The notes beneath the pieces were generated by a model, which was not told the DNA's origin, did no database searches, and was given only the letters and a program-made list of their open reading frames with translations. From positions 2,108,001 to 2,172,000 of the forward strand of contig NZ_CP149940.1 of NCBI RefSeq assembly GCF_037948395.1: DNA of 64,000 nucleotides, in the 5' to 3' direction. Each line of letters starts with the position of its first letter. The first letter of the stretch is position 1. Below, in pieces: positions 20,672 through 30,456 of this stretch. Origin of the DNA: Serratia nevei. GTDB lineage: Bacteria; Pseudomonadota; Gammaproteobacteria; Enterobacterales; Enterobacteriaceae. Made by a program: the position numbers and the translations under genes.

Positions 20672-21772
20672 ATGACCTACATTGCGTCCATTCCCGCCAT
20701 TTACAGCGACGCCTGCATCACCTACGCCACGCTGTCGGTAAGCTATTTCGTTCTCAGTAAAAATGCGCCGTTCTCCTATCGCTCTGCGCTGTGGAAGCGC
20801 GTCGTATTCGGCCTGTTGGCCGGGGTGGCGGTGCTGTATTTAAGCCAGGACCGGCTGGAGCTGACCGATAAGGTGCACTACAGCTTTTCGATGATTCCGA
20901 TGATCCTGGTGACTTTTTTCGGCGGCGGTATCAGTGGGCTGGTGAGCTTTTTGTTCGCCATGGCGCTGACCGGCGGTTTCACCGTCGATAACCTGTTTAT
21001 CGCCTCAATCCTGGTGCCGTTGCTGCTGTCGCGCGTGTGGCTGAAGAAATCCCACTGGGTGTTTTACCTGACGATCGGCGCCATCGCACTGTATCGCATC
21101 GCGGTGGTGTGGCTGCTGGTGGACATGAGCGGGCTATGGCTGGACGTGTTGCTGTACCAGGCGGTTTCCGCGCTCTGCCTGGCGATTTGCTACCATGCGC
21201 TGAATTTCAAAGAGCGCCACATCTACGCCTATTTCGCGATGCGCGCCCGCGCCACGACCGACAGCCTGACCCATATCAACAACCGCGCCAGCGTCGATTA
21301 CCACCTGATGCTGCAGCGCGCCGAACGCCGCCCGTGCGGGCTGATGATCCTCGATCTGGATGATTTCAAAAAGATCAATGACACCTACGGCCACCCGGCC
21401 GGCGACGTGCTGCTGGCCAGCGTCGGCCGGCTGCTGCAAAACAGCGTGCGCAACGAGGACTTCGTCGGGCGTTACGGCGGCGAGGAGTTTATGGTGATCA
21501 CCGCCAGCTACGATCCGCTGGTCATCGGTGGGGTGGCGGAGCGCATTCGCAGCGCGGTGGAGAGCTCGACGTTCTTGCTGAATGCCCACGATGAAGCGCA
21601 CATCACGCTGTCGATCGGCGTGTCGCTGTATCTGCCCGGCATGACGCTGGACAAGGCGATCGCCATGACTGACGAAGCGTTATATGAGGCGAAGCGCAGC
21701 GGTAAAAATCGGGTGGTGGCCAGCCGCGTGATGCAGCTGGCGCCGCTGGGCGCCGGTTTCCCGCGCGAATAA
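20672..21772 (+). CDS. Membrane diguanylate cyclase (5TM plus GGDEF)
   Basis: The 366-residue protein has about six N-terminal hydrophobic segments (to residue 180) resembling a 5TMR-LytS-type sensor region. A GGDEF domain follows with signature GGEEF (RYGGEEFMVI), an intact RxxD inhibitory I-site (RNED) five residues upstream, and the substrate-binding DDFKKINDTYGHPAGD. It should synthesise cyclic di-GMP from two GTP, with product inhibition, in response to a membrane-sensed signal that is unknown. It has no EAL domain. It stands alone between the UPF0303 gene and mfd. Confidence 0.92.
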   Translation: MTYIASIPAIYSDACITYATLSVSYFVLSKNAPFSYRSALWKRVVFGLLAGVAVLYLSQDRLELTDKVHYSFSMIPMILVTFFGGGISGLVSFLFAMALTGGFTVDNLFIASILVPLLLSRVWLKKSHWVFYLTIGAIALYRIAVVWLLVDMSGLWLDVLLYQAVSALCLAICYHALNFKERHIYAYFAMRARATTDSLTHINNRASVDYHLMLQRAERRPCGLMILDLDDFKKINDTYGHPAGDVLLASVGRLLQNSVRNEDFVGRYGGEEFMVITASYDPLVIGGVAERIRSAVESSTFLLNAHDEAHITLSIGVSLYLPGMTLDKAIAMTDEALYEAKRSGKNRVVASRVMQLAPLGAGFPRE

Positions 21773-21775
21773 GCC

Positions 21776-21800
21776 GCCTCCCGCCGCGCCGGCGGGAGGC
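21776..21800. terminator. Hairpin between convergent cyclase and mfd genes
   Basis: GCCTCCCGCC pairs with GGCGGGAGGC over a five-base loop, immediately after the cyclase stop codon. No T-run follows on the plus strand. Confidence 0.45.
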
Positions 21801-21806
21801 GTTGGC

Positions 21807-24800
21807 TCAGGCCGCCAGCGTGTGTTCGCGGAAGGCGTCCAGCAGATCTTCGGTGAACGTCAGGCGTTTCTGGCGGTCGGCCAAATCGAGCGTGAACTTC
21901 AGCTTGCTCGGGCCGTCCAGGCGGTAAACCTGCGGATTGCCCTGCAACAGGCCGATCAGATAACCGGGATCGACGCGGTTGTTGTCGCCGAACTCGATAA
22001 AGCCGCCGCGCTCGTTGCTCTCGATGCGTTTGATGCCCAGCTTCTGTGCATGCAGGCGCAGCGCCGCGCACTGCAACAGGTTGCGCGCCGCGTCCGGCAA
22101 CTGGCCGAAGCGGTCGATCAGCTCGACTTTCAGCTCGTCCAGCTCGCCGTCGCTCTTCGCGCTGGCGATACGCTTGTACAGCGACAGACGGGTATTGACG
22201 TCGGGAATGAAATCTTCCGGCAGCAGCGCCGGCATGCGCAGTTCCACCTCGGTCTGGCTGCTGGTGAGATCTTCCAGCGACGGTTCGCGGCCGTTTTTCA
22301 ACGCATCGACGGCGCTTTCCAACAGCTCCATGTAGAGTGAGAAACCGACGGTGGTCATCTGGCCGCTCTGGTCTTCGCCCAGCAGTTCGCCGGCGCCGCG
22401 GATCTCCAGATCGTGGGTCGCCAGCGCGAAACCGGCGCCGAGATCTTCCAGCGATGCGATGGCTTCGAGCCGTTTATGGGCATCGGTGCCCATGGCTTTC
22501 GGGTTCGGCGTCAGCAGATAGGCGTAAGCCTGGTGGTGCGACCGCCCGACGCGGCCGCGCAGCTGGTGCAGCTGCGCCAGGCCGAAGCGATCGGCCCGCT
22601 CGATGATGATGGTGTTGGCGCTGGGGATATCGATGCCGGTCTCGATGATGGTGGTGCACACCAGCACGTTGAAGCGTTGGTGGTGGAAATCGTTCATCAC
22701 CCGTTCCAGATCGCGTTCGCGCATCTGGCCGTGGCCGATGGCGATGCGCGCTTCCGGCACCAGTTCCGCCAGGCGCTGCGCCGCTTTCTCGATGTTTTCC
22801 ACGTCGTTGTAGAGGTAGTAAACCTGGCCGCCGCGTAGCACTTCACGCAGGATCGCCTCGCGCACCACCAGGCTGTCGTATTCGCGCACGAAGGTCTTCA
22901 CCGCCAGCCGGCGAGCCGGCGGGGTGGCGATGATCGACAGATCGCGCATGCCGCTCATCGCCATGTTCAGGGTACGCGGGATTGGCGTGGCGGTCAGCGT
23001 CAGGATATCGACGTCGGCGCGCATCGCCTTGATGCGTTCTTTATGGCGCACGCCGAAGCGGTGTTCTTCATCGACGATCAGCAGCCCCAGGTCTTTCCAG
23101 CGCAGATCGCTCTGCAACAGCTTGTGGGTGCCGATGATGATGTCCACTTTGCCTTCGGCCGCGTCGTCCAGCACCTGCTGCTGCTCTTTGGCGCTGCGGA
23201 AGCGCGACATCATTTCGATGCGGATCGGCCAGGTGGCGAAGCGATCGCGGAAGTTGTCGAAGTGCTGCTGCGCCAGCAGGGTGGTCGGCACCAGCACCGC
23301 CACCTGCTTACCGTTTTCCACCGCCAGGAAGGCGGCGCGCATCGCCACTTCGGTTTTGCCGAAGCCGACGTCGCCGCACACCAGGCGGTCCATCGCCAGC
23401 GGCTGGCACATGTCGCTCAGCACCGCGTTGATCGCCTGTTCCTGATCCGGCGTGGTTTCGAACGGAAAGCTCTGGCAGAACAGCTGATACTGTTCGCGAT
23501 TGTGTTTGAAGGCGAAACCGGCCTTGGCGGCGCGCTGGGCGTAGATATCCAGCAGCTCCGCCGCCACGTCGCGCACGCGCTCGGCCGCTTTCTGCCGCGC
23601 GCGCGTCCAGGCGTCGCCGCCCAGCTTGTGCAGCGGGGCGTTTTCGTCCGCGCCGCCGGCGTAGCGGCTGATCAGATGCAGCGAAGAAACCGGCACGTAC
23701 AGCTTGTCCTCACCGGCGTAGGAGAGGATCAGGTACTCGGCCTTGATGCCGCCGGCCTCCAGCGTGGTCAGGCCGACGTAGCGGCCGACGCCGTGCTCCA
23801 GATGCACCACCGGCTGGCCGGGATGCAGCTCCGCCAGGTTGCGGATCAGGGTATCGGTATTGATGGTGCGCCGGTTGTCCTGCCGGCGGCGGCTGACGCG
23901 CTCGCCGAGCAGATCGCTTTCGCAGATCAGCGCCCGCTGGCGCAGGCCGTCGAGGAAGCCGTGTTCGGCGGCGCCGACCATCATGTAACGGCCCGCCGTT
24001 TCCGCCTGATCGAGGCGCTGAATCAGCGCCGGCGCCAGCTTGATGCGGCCGAGCAGATCCTGCAGCGTTTCACGCCGCCCCTCGCTCTCGACGGAGAAAA
24101 TCACGCTGCCGTCGAAGCCTTCGATAAAGCGCCGCAGGTTATCCAGCGGGGATTTATGCTGCGCTTGCACCGCCAGATCGGGCAGGGCATGGTAGTCCAG
24201 ATTGGTATTGCCGGCCTTGGCCGGCAGCTCATCGGTTTTCAGCGCGATGCGCGGCCAGGCCTTCAGCTCGCCGAACAGCGCGTCGACGCGCAGCCACAGC
24301 GTATCCGGCGCCAGCAGCGGGCGCATCGGATCGACGCGGCGGCTTTCGTAACGCTGGCTGACGTCCTGCCAGAAGCGCTCGGCGGCGCCCTCCAGATCGC
24401 CGGTGTTGACGATCAGCGTATTGGCCGGCAGGTAGCTGAACAGCGACGGCAGCGGCTGGCTGAAGAACAGCGGCTGCCAGTATTCGATGCCGGCTGGCCA
24501 GGCGCTTTTGCTGACCTGCTGATAGATGTGCTCGGCGTCGCGGCGCACCTCAAACTGCTCGCGCCACTGGCTGCGGAACAGCTCGATGGCGTTTTTGTCG
24601 GTGGGGAACTCGTGGGCCGGCAACAGATTGATGGCCTCGACTTCGCTCAGCGTGCGCTGGCTATCGACGTCGAAGATGCGCAGGCTGTCGATTTCGTCAT
24701 CGAAGAAGTCGATGCGGTAAGGCTCATCGCTGCCCATCGGGTAAAGATCGAGCAACGCGCCGCGGGTGGCGAATTCGCCGTGCTCCATCACCTGATCGAC

Positions 24801-25280
24801 GCTGCGGTAACCGGCCTGTTCCAGCTGCGCGCGCAGCTTGTCGCGCGACAGGCGCTGGCCTTTCTTCATCACCAGCGCGTGGCCGTGCAGGAACTCGTGC
24901 GGGCAGACGCGCTGCATCAGGGTGTTGACCGGCAGAATAATCACGCCGCGCGCCATGGTCGGCAGGTGATACAGGCTCGACAAACGATCCGAGATGATTT
25001 CCTGATGCGGCGAGAAGCTGTCGTACGGCAGGGTTTCCCAGTCGGACAGCGTGGTCACCATCTGGTCGGTGAACTGCTGGATCTCGTCGCGCAGCCGCAG
25101 GGCGTTCTGCATGTCCGGCGCGATCAGCATCACCGGGCCAGGGTGGCGTTCGACGATCTCGGCGCACTCCACGGCGCAGGCCGCGCCGGTCAGTTGCCCC
25201 AGCTGGCGCAGATCGCCCGCGCGATCGGGCAGAGAATAACGGGGGGATGAGGAACGGTTACGGCTATCGGAAGTGCTCAT
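21807..25280 (-). CDS. mfd: Transcription-repair coupling factor Mfd
   Basis: The 1157-residue protein has the Mfd architecture: UvrB-like N-terminal domains (binding UvrA), the RNA-polymerase-interacting domain around VHLEHGVGRYVGL, SF2 helicase motifs (Walker A GDVGFGKTEVAM near residue 637, DEEH near 737), the RecG-like translocation motif region and a C-terminal regulatory domain. It removes stalled RNA polymerase from lesions and recruits UvrAB. Length is close to E. coli (1148). It precedes the lol genes on the chromosome as in E. coli, but two accessory genes lie between. Confidence 0.97.
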   Translation of the reverse strand: MSTSDSRNRSSSPRYSLPDRAGDLRQLGQLTGAACAVECAEIVERHPGPVMLIAPDMQNALRLRDEIQQFTDQMVTTLSDWETLPYDSFSPHQEIISDRLSSLYHLPTMARGVIILPVNTLMQRVCPHEFLHGHALVMKKGQRLSRDKLRAQLEQAGYRSVDQVMEHGEFATRGALLDLYPMGSDEPYRIDFFDDEIDSLRIFDVDSQRTLSEVEAINLLPAHEFPTDKNAIELFRSQWREQFEVRRDAEHIYQQVSKSAWPAGIEYWQPLFFSQPLPSLFSYLPANTLIVNTGDLEGAAERFWQDVSQRYESRRVDPMRPLLAPDTLWLRVDALFGELKAWPRIALKTDELPAKAGNTNLDYHALPDLAVQAQHKSPLDNLRRFIEGFDGSVIFSVESEGRRETLQDLLGRIKLAPALIQRLDQAETAGRYMMVGAAEHGFLDGLRQRALICESDLLGERVSRRRQDNRRTINTDTLIRNLAELHPGQPVVHLEHGVGRYVGLTTLEAGGIKAEYLILSYAGEDKLYVPVSSLHLISRYAGGADENAPLHKLGGDAWTRARQKAAERVRDVAAELLDIYAQRAAKAGFAFKHNREQYQLFCQSFPFETTPDQEQAINAVLSDMCQPLAMDRLVCGDVGFGKTEVAMRAAFLAVENGKQVAVLVPTTLLAQQHFDNFRDRFATWPIRIEMMSRFRSAKEQQQVLDDAAEGKVDIIIGTHKLLQSDLRWKDLGLLIVDEEHRFGVRHKERIKAMRADVDILTLTATPIPRTLNMAMSGMRDLSIIATPPARRLAVKTFVREYDSLVVREAILREVLRGGQVYYLYNDVENIEKAAQRLAELVPEARIAIGHGQMRERDLERVMNDFHHQRFNVLVCTTIIETGIDIPSANTIIIERADRFGLAQLHQLRGRVGRSHHQAYAYLLTPNPKAMGTDAHKRLEAIASLEDLGAGFALATHDLEIRGAGELLGEDQSGQMTTVGFSLYMELLESAVDALKNGREPSLEDLTSSQTEVELRMPALLPEDFIPDVNTRLSLYKRIASAKSDGELDELKVELIDRFGQLPDAARNLLQCAALRLHAQKLGIKRIESNERGGFIEFGDNNRVDPGYLIGLLQGNPQVYRLDGPSKLKFTLDLADRQKRLTFTEDLLDAFREHTLAA

Positions 25281-25432
25281 TCAGGTATCTTTAATCAATG
25301 TGTTAGAGGGCGTTCCGGCACGGATAACCCAGCGCCTTTATGCTGTTTATAGTAGCCCAGCGGCCGCCAAACTGACACAGCAAAAAGCGCTATACCCTGA
25401 TGTTCCGCCTGTTATTTAACCGATGCGCCGCG

Positions 25433-26416
25433 TTAATTTTCGCCGGCCAGGGCGAGATAGTGCGCAATCTTGTCGACGTCGAGGTTGCCGCCGCTGACGA
25501 TAACGCCGACCTTTTTACCGCGCAGATCGAGCAGGCCGTTCATCGCCGCCGCGGCCGCCAGGCAGCCGGTCGGCTCAACCACCATTTTCATCCGCTCCAT
25601 AAAGAAGCGCATTTGCCGACACAGCTGGGCGTCGCTGACCGTCAGAATGCCTTCGACATAGGCCTGAATGATCGGGAAGGTCAGCTGCCCGACCTGTTGG
25701 GTCTGCGCGCCGTCGGCAATGGTTTTCGGCACCGGGATGTGCACCGGTTCACCGCGCTGAAAGGCTTGCTGAACGTCGTTGCCGGCTTCAGGCTCGACGC
25801 CGAACACGCGGCAGCCCGGCGACCAGTGATGCGCCGCTACCGCGCTGCCGGCCAGCAGGCCGCCGCCGCCGGTGCACACCAACAGCAGATCCAATGGCCC
25901 GGTCTCTTCAAACAGCTCCTTGGCGGCGGTGCCCTGGCCGGCGATCACCTGCGGATAATCGTACGGTGGCACCAGCGTCAGGCCCCGCTCTGCGGCCAGG
26001 CGTCGGGTGATTTCTTCACGATCTTCGCTGTGGCGCTGATAGATGACCACGTTGGCGCCGTAGCCGCGCGTCGCCGCCAGCTTGGCCGCAGGGGCGTCAT
26101 GGGGCATTACGATGGTGGCGCTAACGCCCAATTCGTGCGCCGCCAGCGCCATCGCCTGTGCGTGGTTGCCGGATGAAAAGGCGATTACCCCGGCCCGACG
26201 CTGCTCTGCGCTGAGTTGCGCGATGGCGTTATAGGCGCCGCGAAATTTGAAGGCGCCGATGCGCTGAAAATTCTCGCACTTGAAGAACAGCTGCGCGCCG
26301 GCGATCTGGTTGGCCTGGCGCGAAGTCATGACCGGCGTGCGCAGGGCATGCCCGGCGATAACGTCGGCGGCGGTGGCAATATCGGAGGCGGTGATGCAGC
26401 GTGGGACTGAACTCAT
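25433..26416 (-). CDS. PLP-dependent serine/threonine (or hydroxyaspartate) dehydratase
   Basis: The 327-residue fold-type II PLP enzyme carries the Schiff-base lysine in GAFKFRGAYNAI (Lys57), SSGNHAQAMALAA, and the phosphate-binding CTGGGGLLAGSA loop. The C-terminal VIVSGGNLD motif is present, and there is no ACT regulatory domain, as in catabolic TdcB-type or threo-3-hydroxyaspartate dehydratases. The ATG at 26416 has GAGG upstream. It is divergent from a YheO/DauR-type regulator with 81 bases between, suggesting inducible amino-acid catabolism. Sequence alone does not separate the L-threonine, L-serine and hydroxyaspartate options. Confidence 0.85.
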   Translation of the reverse strand: MSSVPRCITASDIATAADVIAGHALRTPVMTSRQANQIAGAQLFFKCENFQRIGAFKFRGAYNAIAQLSAEQRRAGVIAFSSGNHAQAMALAAHELGVSATIVMPHDAPAAKLAATRGYGANVVIYQRHSEDREEITRRLAAERGLTLVPPYDYPQVIAGQGTAAKELFEETGPLDLLLVCTGGGGLLAGSAVAAHHWSPGCRVFGVEPEAGNDVQQAFQRGEPVHIPVPKTIADGAQTQQVGQLTFPIIQAYVEGILTVSDAQLCRQMRFFMERMKMVVEPTGCLAAAAAMNGLLDLRGKKVGVIVSGGNLDVDKIAHYLALAGEN

Positions 26417-26497
26417 GGCGACCTCGCACAGGTAAGTGATGGACGATACATTGCTTGGTGTGGATTTTTAATTTACTCTTTGTAAAGTTATTGTCAA

Positions 26498-27151
26498 ATG
26501 GTTAACTTAATGAGCGATCTCAGGCAGGAAAATGCGCTGTTGCTGCGCGAAGCGGAAAAAATTGTTCAGGCGTTGGGCGTGATGTTCGCGCCCGGTTGCG
26601 AAGTGGTGCTGCACGATCTGACCCAGCCCGATCGCGCCATTGTCGCCATCGCCAACAATCTATCCAACCGCCGCATCGGCGACGCCGCGACGGAAATGGG
26701 GCTGGAGCGCATCGCGTCGCCGGAGTTTCCAGACGTGGTGCAGAACTACGCCAGCGTGTTTCCGGACGGGCGCCCGGCCAAGAGCACCTCGATCGGCCTG
26801 CGCAATAGCCAGGGCCGCTTTGTGGCGGCGATTTGCCTCAATCTGGATGTGTCTATCTTCAACAGCGTCACCGCTATCCTGCAGCAGCTGACGGCGGTGG
26901 TGCAAAGCGCCGCGCCGCAGGCGGCGGAGATTGCACGCTCGCTGTCGGACATCGCCGCGGCGATCAACGCGTTCGCCGCGTCGCATGCCACCCAGCCGCG
27001 CGCTTTGTCTTCCGAACAGCGGTTTCAGGTGGTGCAACAGCTGAAGCAGCAAGGGTATTTGCAACTGCGCGGCGCGGCCACCATGGTGGCCGAAGCGCTC
27101 GGCATCTCGCGGGTGTCGGTCTATAACCTGCTCAAGCGAGACGCCGGATGA
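26498..27151 (+). CDS. YheO/DauR-type PAS-HTH transcriptional regulator
   Basis: The 217-residue protein has the YheO-like PAS_6 domain (EVVLHDLTQPDRAIVAIANNLSNRRIGDAAT, SVFPDGRPAKSTSIGLRNSQGRFVAAICLNLD) and a C-terminal HTH (LRGAATMVAEALGISRVSVYNLLK). Homologues such as DauR regulate D-amino-acid or hydroxyamino-acid catabolic genes. Here it most likely controls the divergent dehydratase. The ATG at 26498 and another at 26510 are both possible; neither has a clear ribosome site. Confidence 0.85.
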   Translation: MVNLMSDLRQENALLLREAEKIVQALGVMFAPGCEVVLHDLTQPDRAIVAIANNLSNRRIGDAATEMGLERIASPEFPDVVQNYASVFPDGRPAKSTSIGLRNSQGRFVAAICLNLDVSIFNSVTAILQQLTAVVQSAAPQAAEIARSLSDIAAAINAFAASHATQPRALSSEQRFQVVQQLKQQGYLQLRGAATMVAEALGISRVSVYNLLKRDAG

Positions 27152-27256
27152 GGGGCCGCCCGGCGCAATAAAAGGCCGCCGGGTGTTCCCTAAACGAGGG
27201 AGAGCCTTTATTATCCATGATCACTTTGCTTAAGCCACGGCTATCAAACGGATTTC

Positions 27257-28459
27257 ATGTATCAACCTGTCGCGTTATTCATTGGCCTGCGCTACATGCG
27301 CGGGCGAGCCTCAGACCGCTTCGGGCGGTTTGTTTCCTGGCTTTCCACCATCGGCATTACGCTGGGGGTGATGGCGTTGGTCACCGTGCTGTCGGTGATG
27401 AACGGTTTCGAAAAGGATCTGGAGAACAACATCCTCGGCCTGATGCCGCAGGCATTGGTTACCAGTCCGCAAGGATCGGTCAACCCGCAGCAGCTGCCGG
27501 CCTCCGAGGTGCAGAAGCTGCAGGGCGTCACGCGCGTCGCACCGCTGACCACCGGTGACGTGGTGCTGCAAAGCGCCCGCAGCGTGGCGGTCGGGGTGAT
27601 GCTCGGCGTCAATCCCGACGAAGCCGATCCGCTGACCCCGTATCTGGTCAACGTCAAGCAGCAACAGCTGCAGCCGGGCCAATACAACATCATCATCGGC
27701 GAACAGCTGGCGGGGCAACTCGGCGTCAAGCGCGGCGATTCGCTGCGCGTGATGGTGCCGAGCGCCAGCCAGTTCACACCGATGGGCCGCATTCCCAGCC
27801 AGCGCCTGTTCACCCTTATCGGCACGTTCCACGCCAACAGCGAGGTGGACGGCTATCAACTGCTGGTCAACCAACAGGACGCTTCGCGCCTGATGCGCTA
27901 CCCGGCCGGCAACATCACCGGCTGGCGCCTGTTCCTGCAGCAGCCGCTGGCGGTCGATACCCTCAGCCAACAGGCGCTGCCGGCGGGCACGGTCTGGAAA
28001 GACTGGCGCGATCGCAAGGGCGAGCTGTTCCAGGCGGTGCGCATGGAGAAAAACATGATGGGGCTGCTGCTCAGCCTGATCGTGGCGGTGGCGGCGTTTA
28101 ACATCATTACGTCGCTCGGCCTGCTGGTGATGGAAAAGCAGGGCGAGGTCGCCATTCTGCAGACCCAGGGGCTGACTCGCCGCCAGATCATGTCGGTGTT
28201 TATGGTGCAGGGCGCCAGCGCCGGCATCATCGGTTCGCTGCTCGGCACGCTGCTCGGCGTGCTGCTGGCCACCAACCTGAATAACCTGATGCCGATCCTC
28301 GGCGCCTTGATCGACGGCGCTTCGCTGCCGGTGGCGGTCGATCCGCTGCAGGTAACGGTCATCGCCGTGGTGGCGATGGCGGTTTCCTTGTTGTCAACGC
28401 TTTATCCTTCATGGCGCGCTGCCGCCGTACAACCCGCTGAGGCTTTACGTTATGAGTAA
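27257..28459 (+). CDS. lolC: Lipoprotein-releasing ABC transporter permease LolC
   Basis: The 400-residue protein has one N-terminal membrane helix, a large periplasmic MacB-PCD-like domain and three C-terminal helices of the FtsX type. The start ([41 protein letters not shown]) and length equal LolC. In the LolCDE complex it docks LolA. The last 8 bases overlap lolD, so the operon is tightly coupled. Confidence 0.97.
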   Translation: MYQPVALFIGLRYMRGRASDRFGRFVSWLSTIGITLGVMALVTVLSVMNGFEKDLENNILGLMPQALVTSPQGSVNPQQLPASEVQKLQGVTRVAPLTTGDVVLQSARSVAVGVMLGVNPDEADPLTPYLVNVKQQQLQPGQYNIIIGEQLAGQLGVKRGDSLRVMVPSASQFTPMGRIPSQRLFTLIGTFHANSEVDGYQLLVNQQDASRLMRYPAGNITGWRLFLQQPLAVDTLSQQALPAGTVWKDWRDRKGELFQAVRMEKNMMGLLLSLIVAVAAFNIITSLGLLVMEKQGEVAILQTQGLTRRQIMSVFMVQGASAGIIGSLLGTLLGVLLATNLNNLMPILGALIDGASLPVAVDPLQVTVIAVVAMAVSLLSTLYPSWRAAAVQPAEALRYE

Positions 28460-29156
28460 CCATCTTTTGCTGCAGTGTGACAACCTGTGCAAGACCTATC
28501 AGGAAGGCAATCTGCACACCGACGTGCTGCGCAATGTCAGCTTTGCCATGCAGCAGGGCGAGATGATGGCGATCGTCGGCAGCTCGGGTTCCGGCAAGAG
28601 TACCCTGTTGCACCTGCTGGGCGGGTTGGACTCACCGACCTCCGGCGAGGTGATCTTCAAGGGCGAATCGCTGAACGCCATGTCTTCGGCGGCCAAGGCC
28701 GAGCTGCGCAACCGCCAGCTGGGCTTCATCTATCAGTTTCACCATCTGCTGCCGGACTTCACCGCGCTGGAAAACGCCGCCATGCCGCTGCTGATCGGCG
28801 GCGCCAAGCCGGCGCAGGCGCAGGAGAAGGCGCGGGAGATGCTGGCGGCGGTCGGGCTGGAAAAACGCAGCAAGCACCGCCCGTCCGAGCTCTCCGGCGG
28901 CGAGCGTCAGCGCGTGGCGATCGCGCGCGCGCTGGTCAACAACCCGGCGCTGGTGCTGGCGGACGAACCGACCGGTAACCTGGACAAACGCACCGCAGAC
29001 AGCATCTTCGATCTGCTGGGCGAGCTGAACGTGCGTCAGGGCACCGCTTTTCTGGTGGTGACGCACGATCTGCTGCTGGCCAAGCGCCTGAGCCGCCAGC
29101 TGGAAATGGCCGACGGCCACCTGCAGGCGCAGCTGACCCTGATGGGGGCCGAGTAA
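28452..29156 (+). CDS. lolD: Lipoprotein-releasing ABC transporter ATPase LolD
   Basis: The 234-residue ATPase has Walker [10 protein letters not shown] (near residue 43), the LolD motif region [12 protein letters not shown], signature [15 protein letters not shown] and Walker [13 protein letters not shown]. It powers extraction of outer-membrane lipoproteins by LolCE onto LolA. It overlaps lolC by 8 bases and lolE by 1 base (TAATG). Confidence 0.98.
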   Translation: MSNHLLLQCDNLCKTYQEGNLHTDVLRNVSFAMQQGEMMAIVGSSGSGKSTLLHLLGGLDSPTSGEVIFKGESLNAMSSAAKAELRNRQLGFIYQFHHLLPDFTALENAAMPLLIGGAKPAQAQEKAREMLAAVGLEKRSKHRPSELSGGERQRVAIARALVNNPALVLADEPTGNLDKRTADSIFDLLGELNVRQGTAFLVVTHDLLLAKRLSRQLEMADGHLQAQLTLMGAE

Positions 29157-30403
29157 TGGCGGGAGCCTCACTGTCCTTCCTGACGGCCCTGCGTTTCAGC
29201 CGCGGCCGTAAACGCGGCGGCATGGTGTCGCTGATCTCGGTCATCTCCACCATCGGCATTGCGCTAGGGGTGGCGGTGCTGATCGTCGGCCTGAGCGCGA
29301 TGAACGGCTTTGAGCGCGAGCTGAAGAACCGAATTCTGGCGGTGGTGCCGCACGGCGAACTCGAGCCGGTCAATCAGCCGTTCAGCGGCTGGCCGTCGAT
29401 TCTGCAGCGGGTGGAAAAGGTGCAGGGCATTGTGGCCGCCGCGCCGTACATCAACTTTACCGGCCTGATGGAGAACGGCGCGCAGCTGCGCGCGGTGGAA
29501 GTCAAAGGCGTTGATCCGCAGCAGGAGAGCCGACTGAGCGCGCTGCCGCAGTATGTGCAGGGTGACGCCTGGGCCAACTTCAAGCCCGGCGAGCAGCAGG
29601 TGATCCTCGGTAAGGGCGTGGCCGACGCGCTGGGCGTCAAGCAGGGCGCCTATGTGACGGTGATGATCCCCAACAGCGACCCGGAAATGAAGCTGCTGCA
29701 GCCGAAGCGCATCCGTCTGCACGTGACCGGCATTTTGCAGCTCAGCGGCCAGCTCGATCACAGCCTGGCGCTGGTGCCGCTGGCCGATGCGCAGCAGTAT
29801 CTCGACATGGGTGACAGTGTCACGGGTATCGCTCTCAAGATGAACGACGTGTTCGCCGCCAATAAACTGGTGCGCGACGCCGGCGAAGTGACCAATTCTT
29901 ATATCTACATCAAAAGCTGGATCGGCAAGTACGGCTACATGTATCGCGATATCCAGATGATCCGCGCCATTATGTACCTGGCGATGGTGCTGGTGATCGG
30001 CGTGGCCTGCTTCAACATCGTGTCCACGCTGGTGATGGCGGTGAAAGACAAAAGCGCCGACATCGCGGTGCTGCGCACCCTGGGCGCCAAAGACGGCTTT
30101 ATCCGCGCCATCTTCATCTGGTATGGGCTGCTGGCCGGGCTGCTGGGCAGCCTGAGCGGCGTGGTGATCGGGGTGATCGCCTCGCTGCAGCTGACCAACA
30201 TCATCCGGGGCATCGAGAAACTGGTCGGCCACTCCTTCCTGTCGGGCGATATCTACTTCATCGACTTCCTGCCTTCCGAGCTGCACTGGCTGGACGTGCT
30301 GATCGTGCTGGCAACCGCCATCGTGCTGAGCCTGTTGGCCAGTTGGTATCCGGCCAGGCGCGCCAGCCGCATCGACCCGGCGCGGGTGCTGAGCGGACAA
30401 TAA
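29156..30403 (+). CDS. lolE: Lipoprotein-releasing ABC transporter permease LolE
   Basis: The 415-residue permease is paralogous to Lol[40 protein letters not shown], a periplasmic domain, then three membrane helices and the C-terminal [17 protein letters not shown] motif. LolE binds the lipoprotein substrate from the inner membrane. It begins at the last base of the lolD stop codon and is followed by an intrinsic terminator, which closes the lolCDE unit. Confidence 0.97.
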   Translation: MAGASLSFLTALRFSRGRKRGGMVSLISVISTIGIALGVAVLIVGLSAMNGFERELKNRILAVVPHGELEPVNQPFSGWPSILQRVEKVQGIVAAAPYINFTGLMENGAQLRAVEVKGVDPQQESRLSALPQYVQGDAWANFKPGEQQVILGKGVADALGVKQGAYVTVMIPNSDPEMKLLQPKRIRLHVTGILQLSGQLDHSLALVPLADAQQYLDMGDSVTGIALKMNDVFAANKLVRDAGEVTNSYIYIKSWIGKYGYMYRDIQMIRAIMYLAMVLVIGVACFNIVSTLVMAVKDKSADIAVLRTLGAKDGFIRAIFIWYGLLAGLLGSLSGVVIGVIASLQLTNIIRGIEKLVGHSFLSGDIYFIDFLPSELHWLDVLIVLATAIVLSLLASWYPARRASRIDPARVLSGQ

Positions 30404-30408
30404 AACCC

Positions 30409-30440
30409 ACGGGGAGGCAGCGATGCCGCCCCGTTTTTTT
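30409..30440 (+). terminator. Rho-independent terminator after lolE
   Basis: ACGGGG pairs with CCCCGT (30409-30414 and 30429-30434) around an inner GGCA/TGCC stem, followed by seven T residues. It stands only 5 bases after the lolE stop codon and before nagK. Confidence 0.88.
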
Positions 30441-30456
30441 AGCCTGGGGATGGGTT

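Noticed and set aside
23043..25250. A 735-codon open frame antisense to mfd
   Set aside because: It mirrors mfd codon usage in a high-GC gene, has no ribosome site and its product (long His/Gln/Arg-rich runs) matches no protein type. Mfd itself is a full match.
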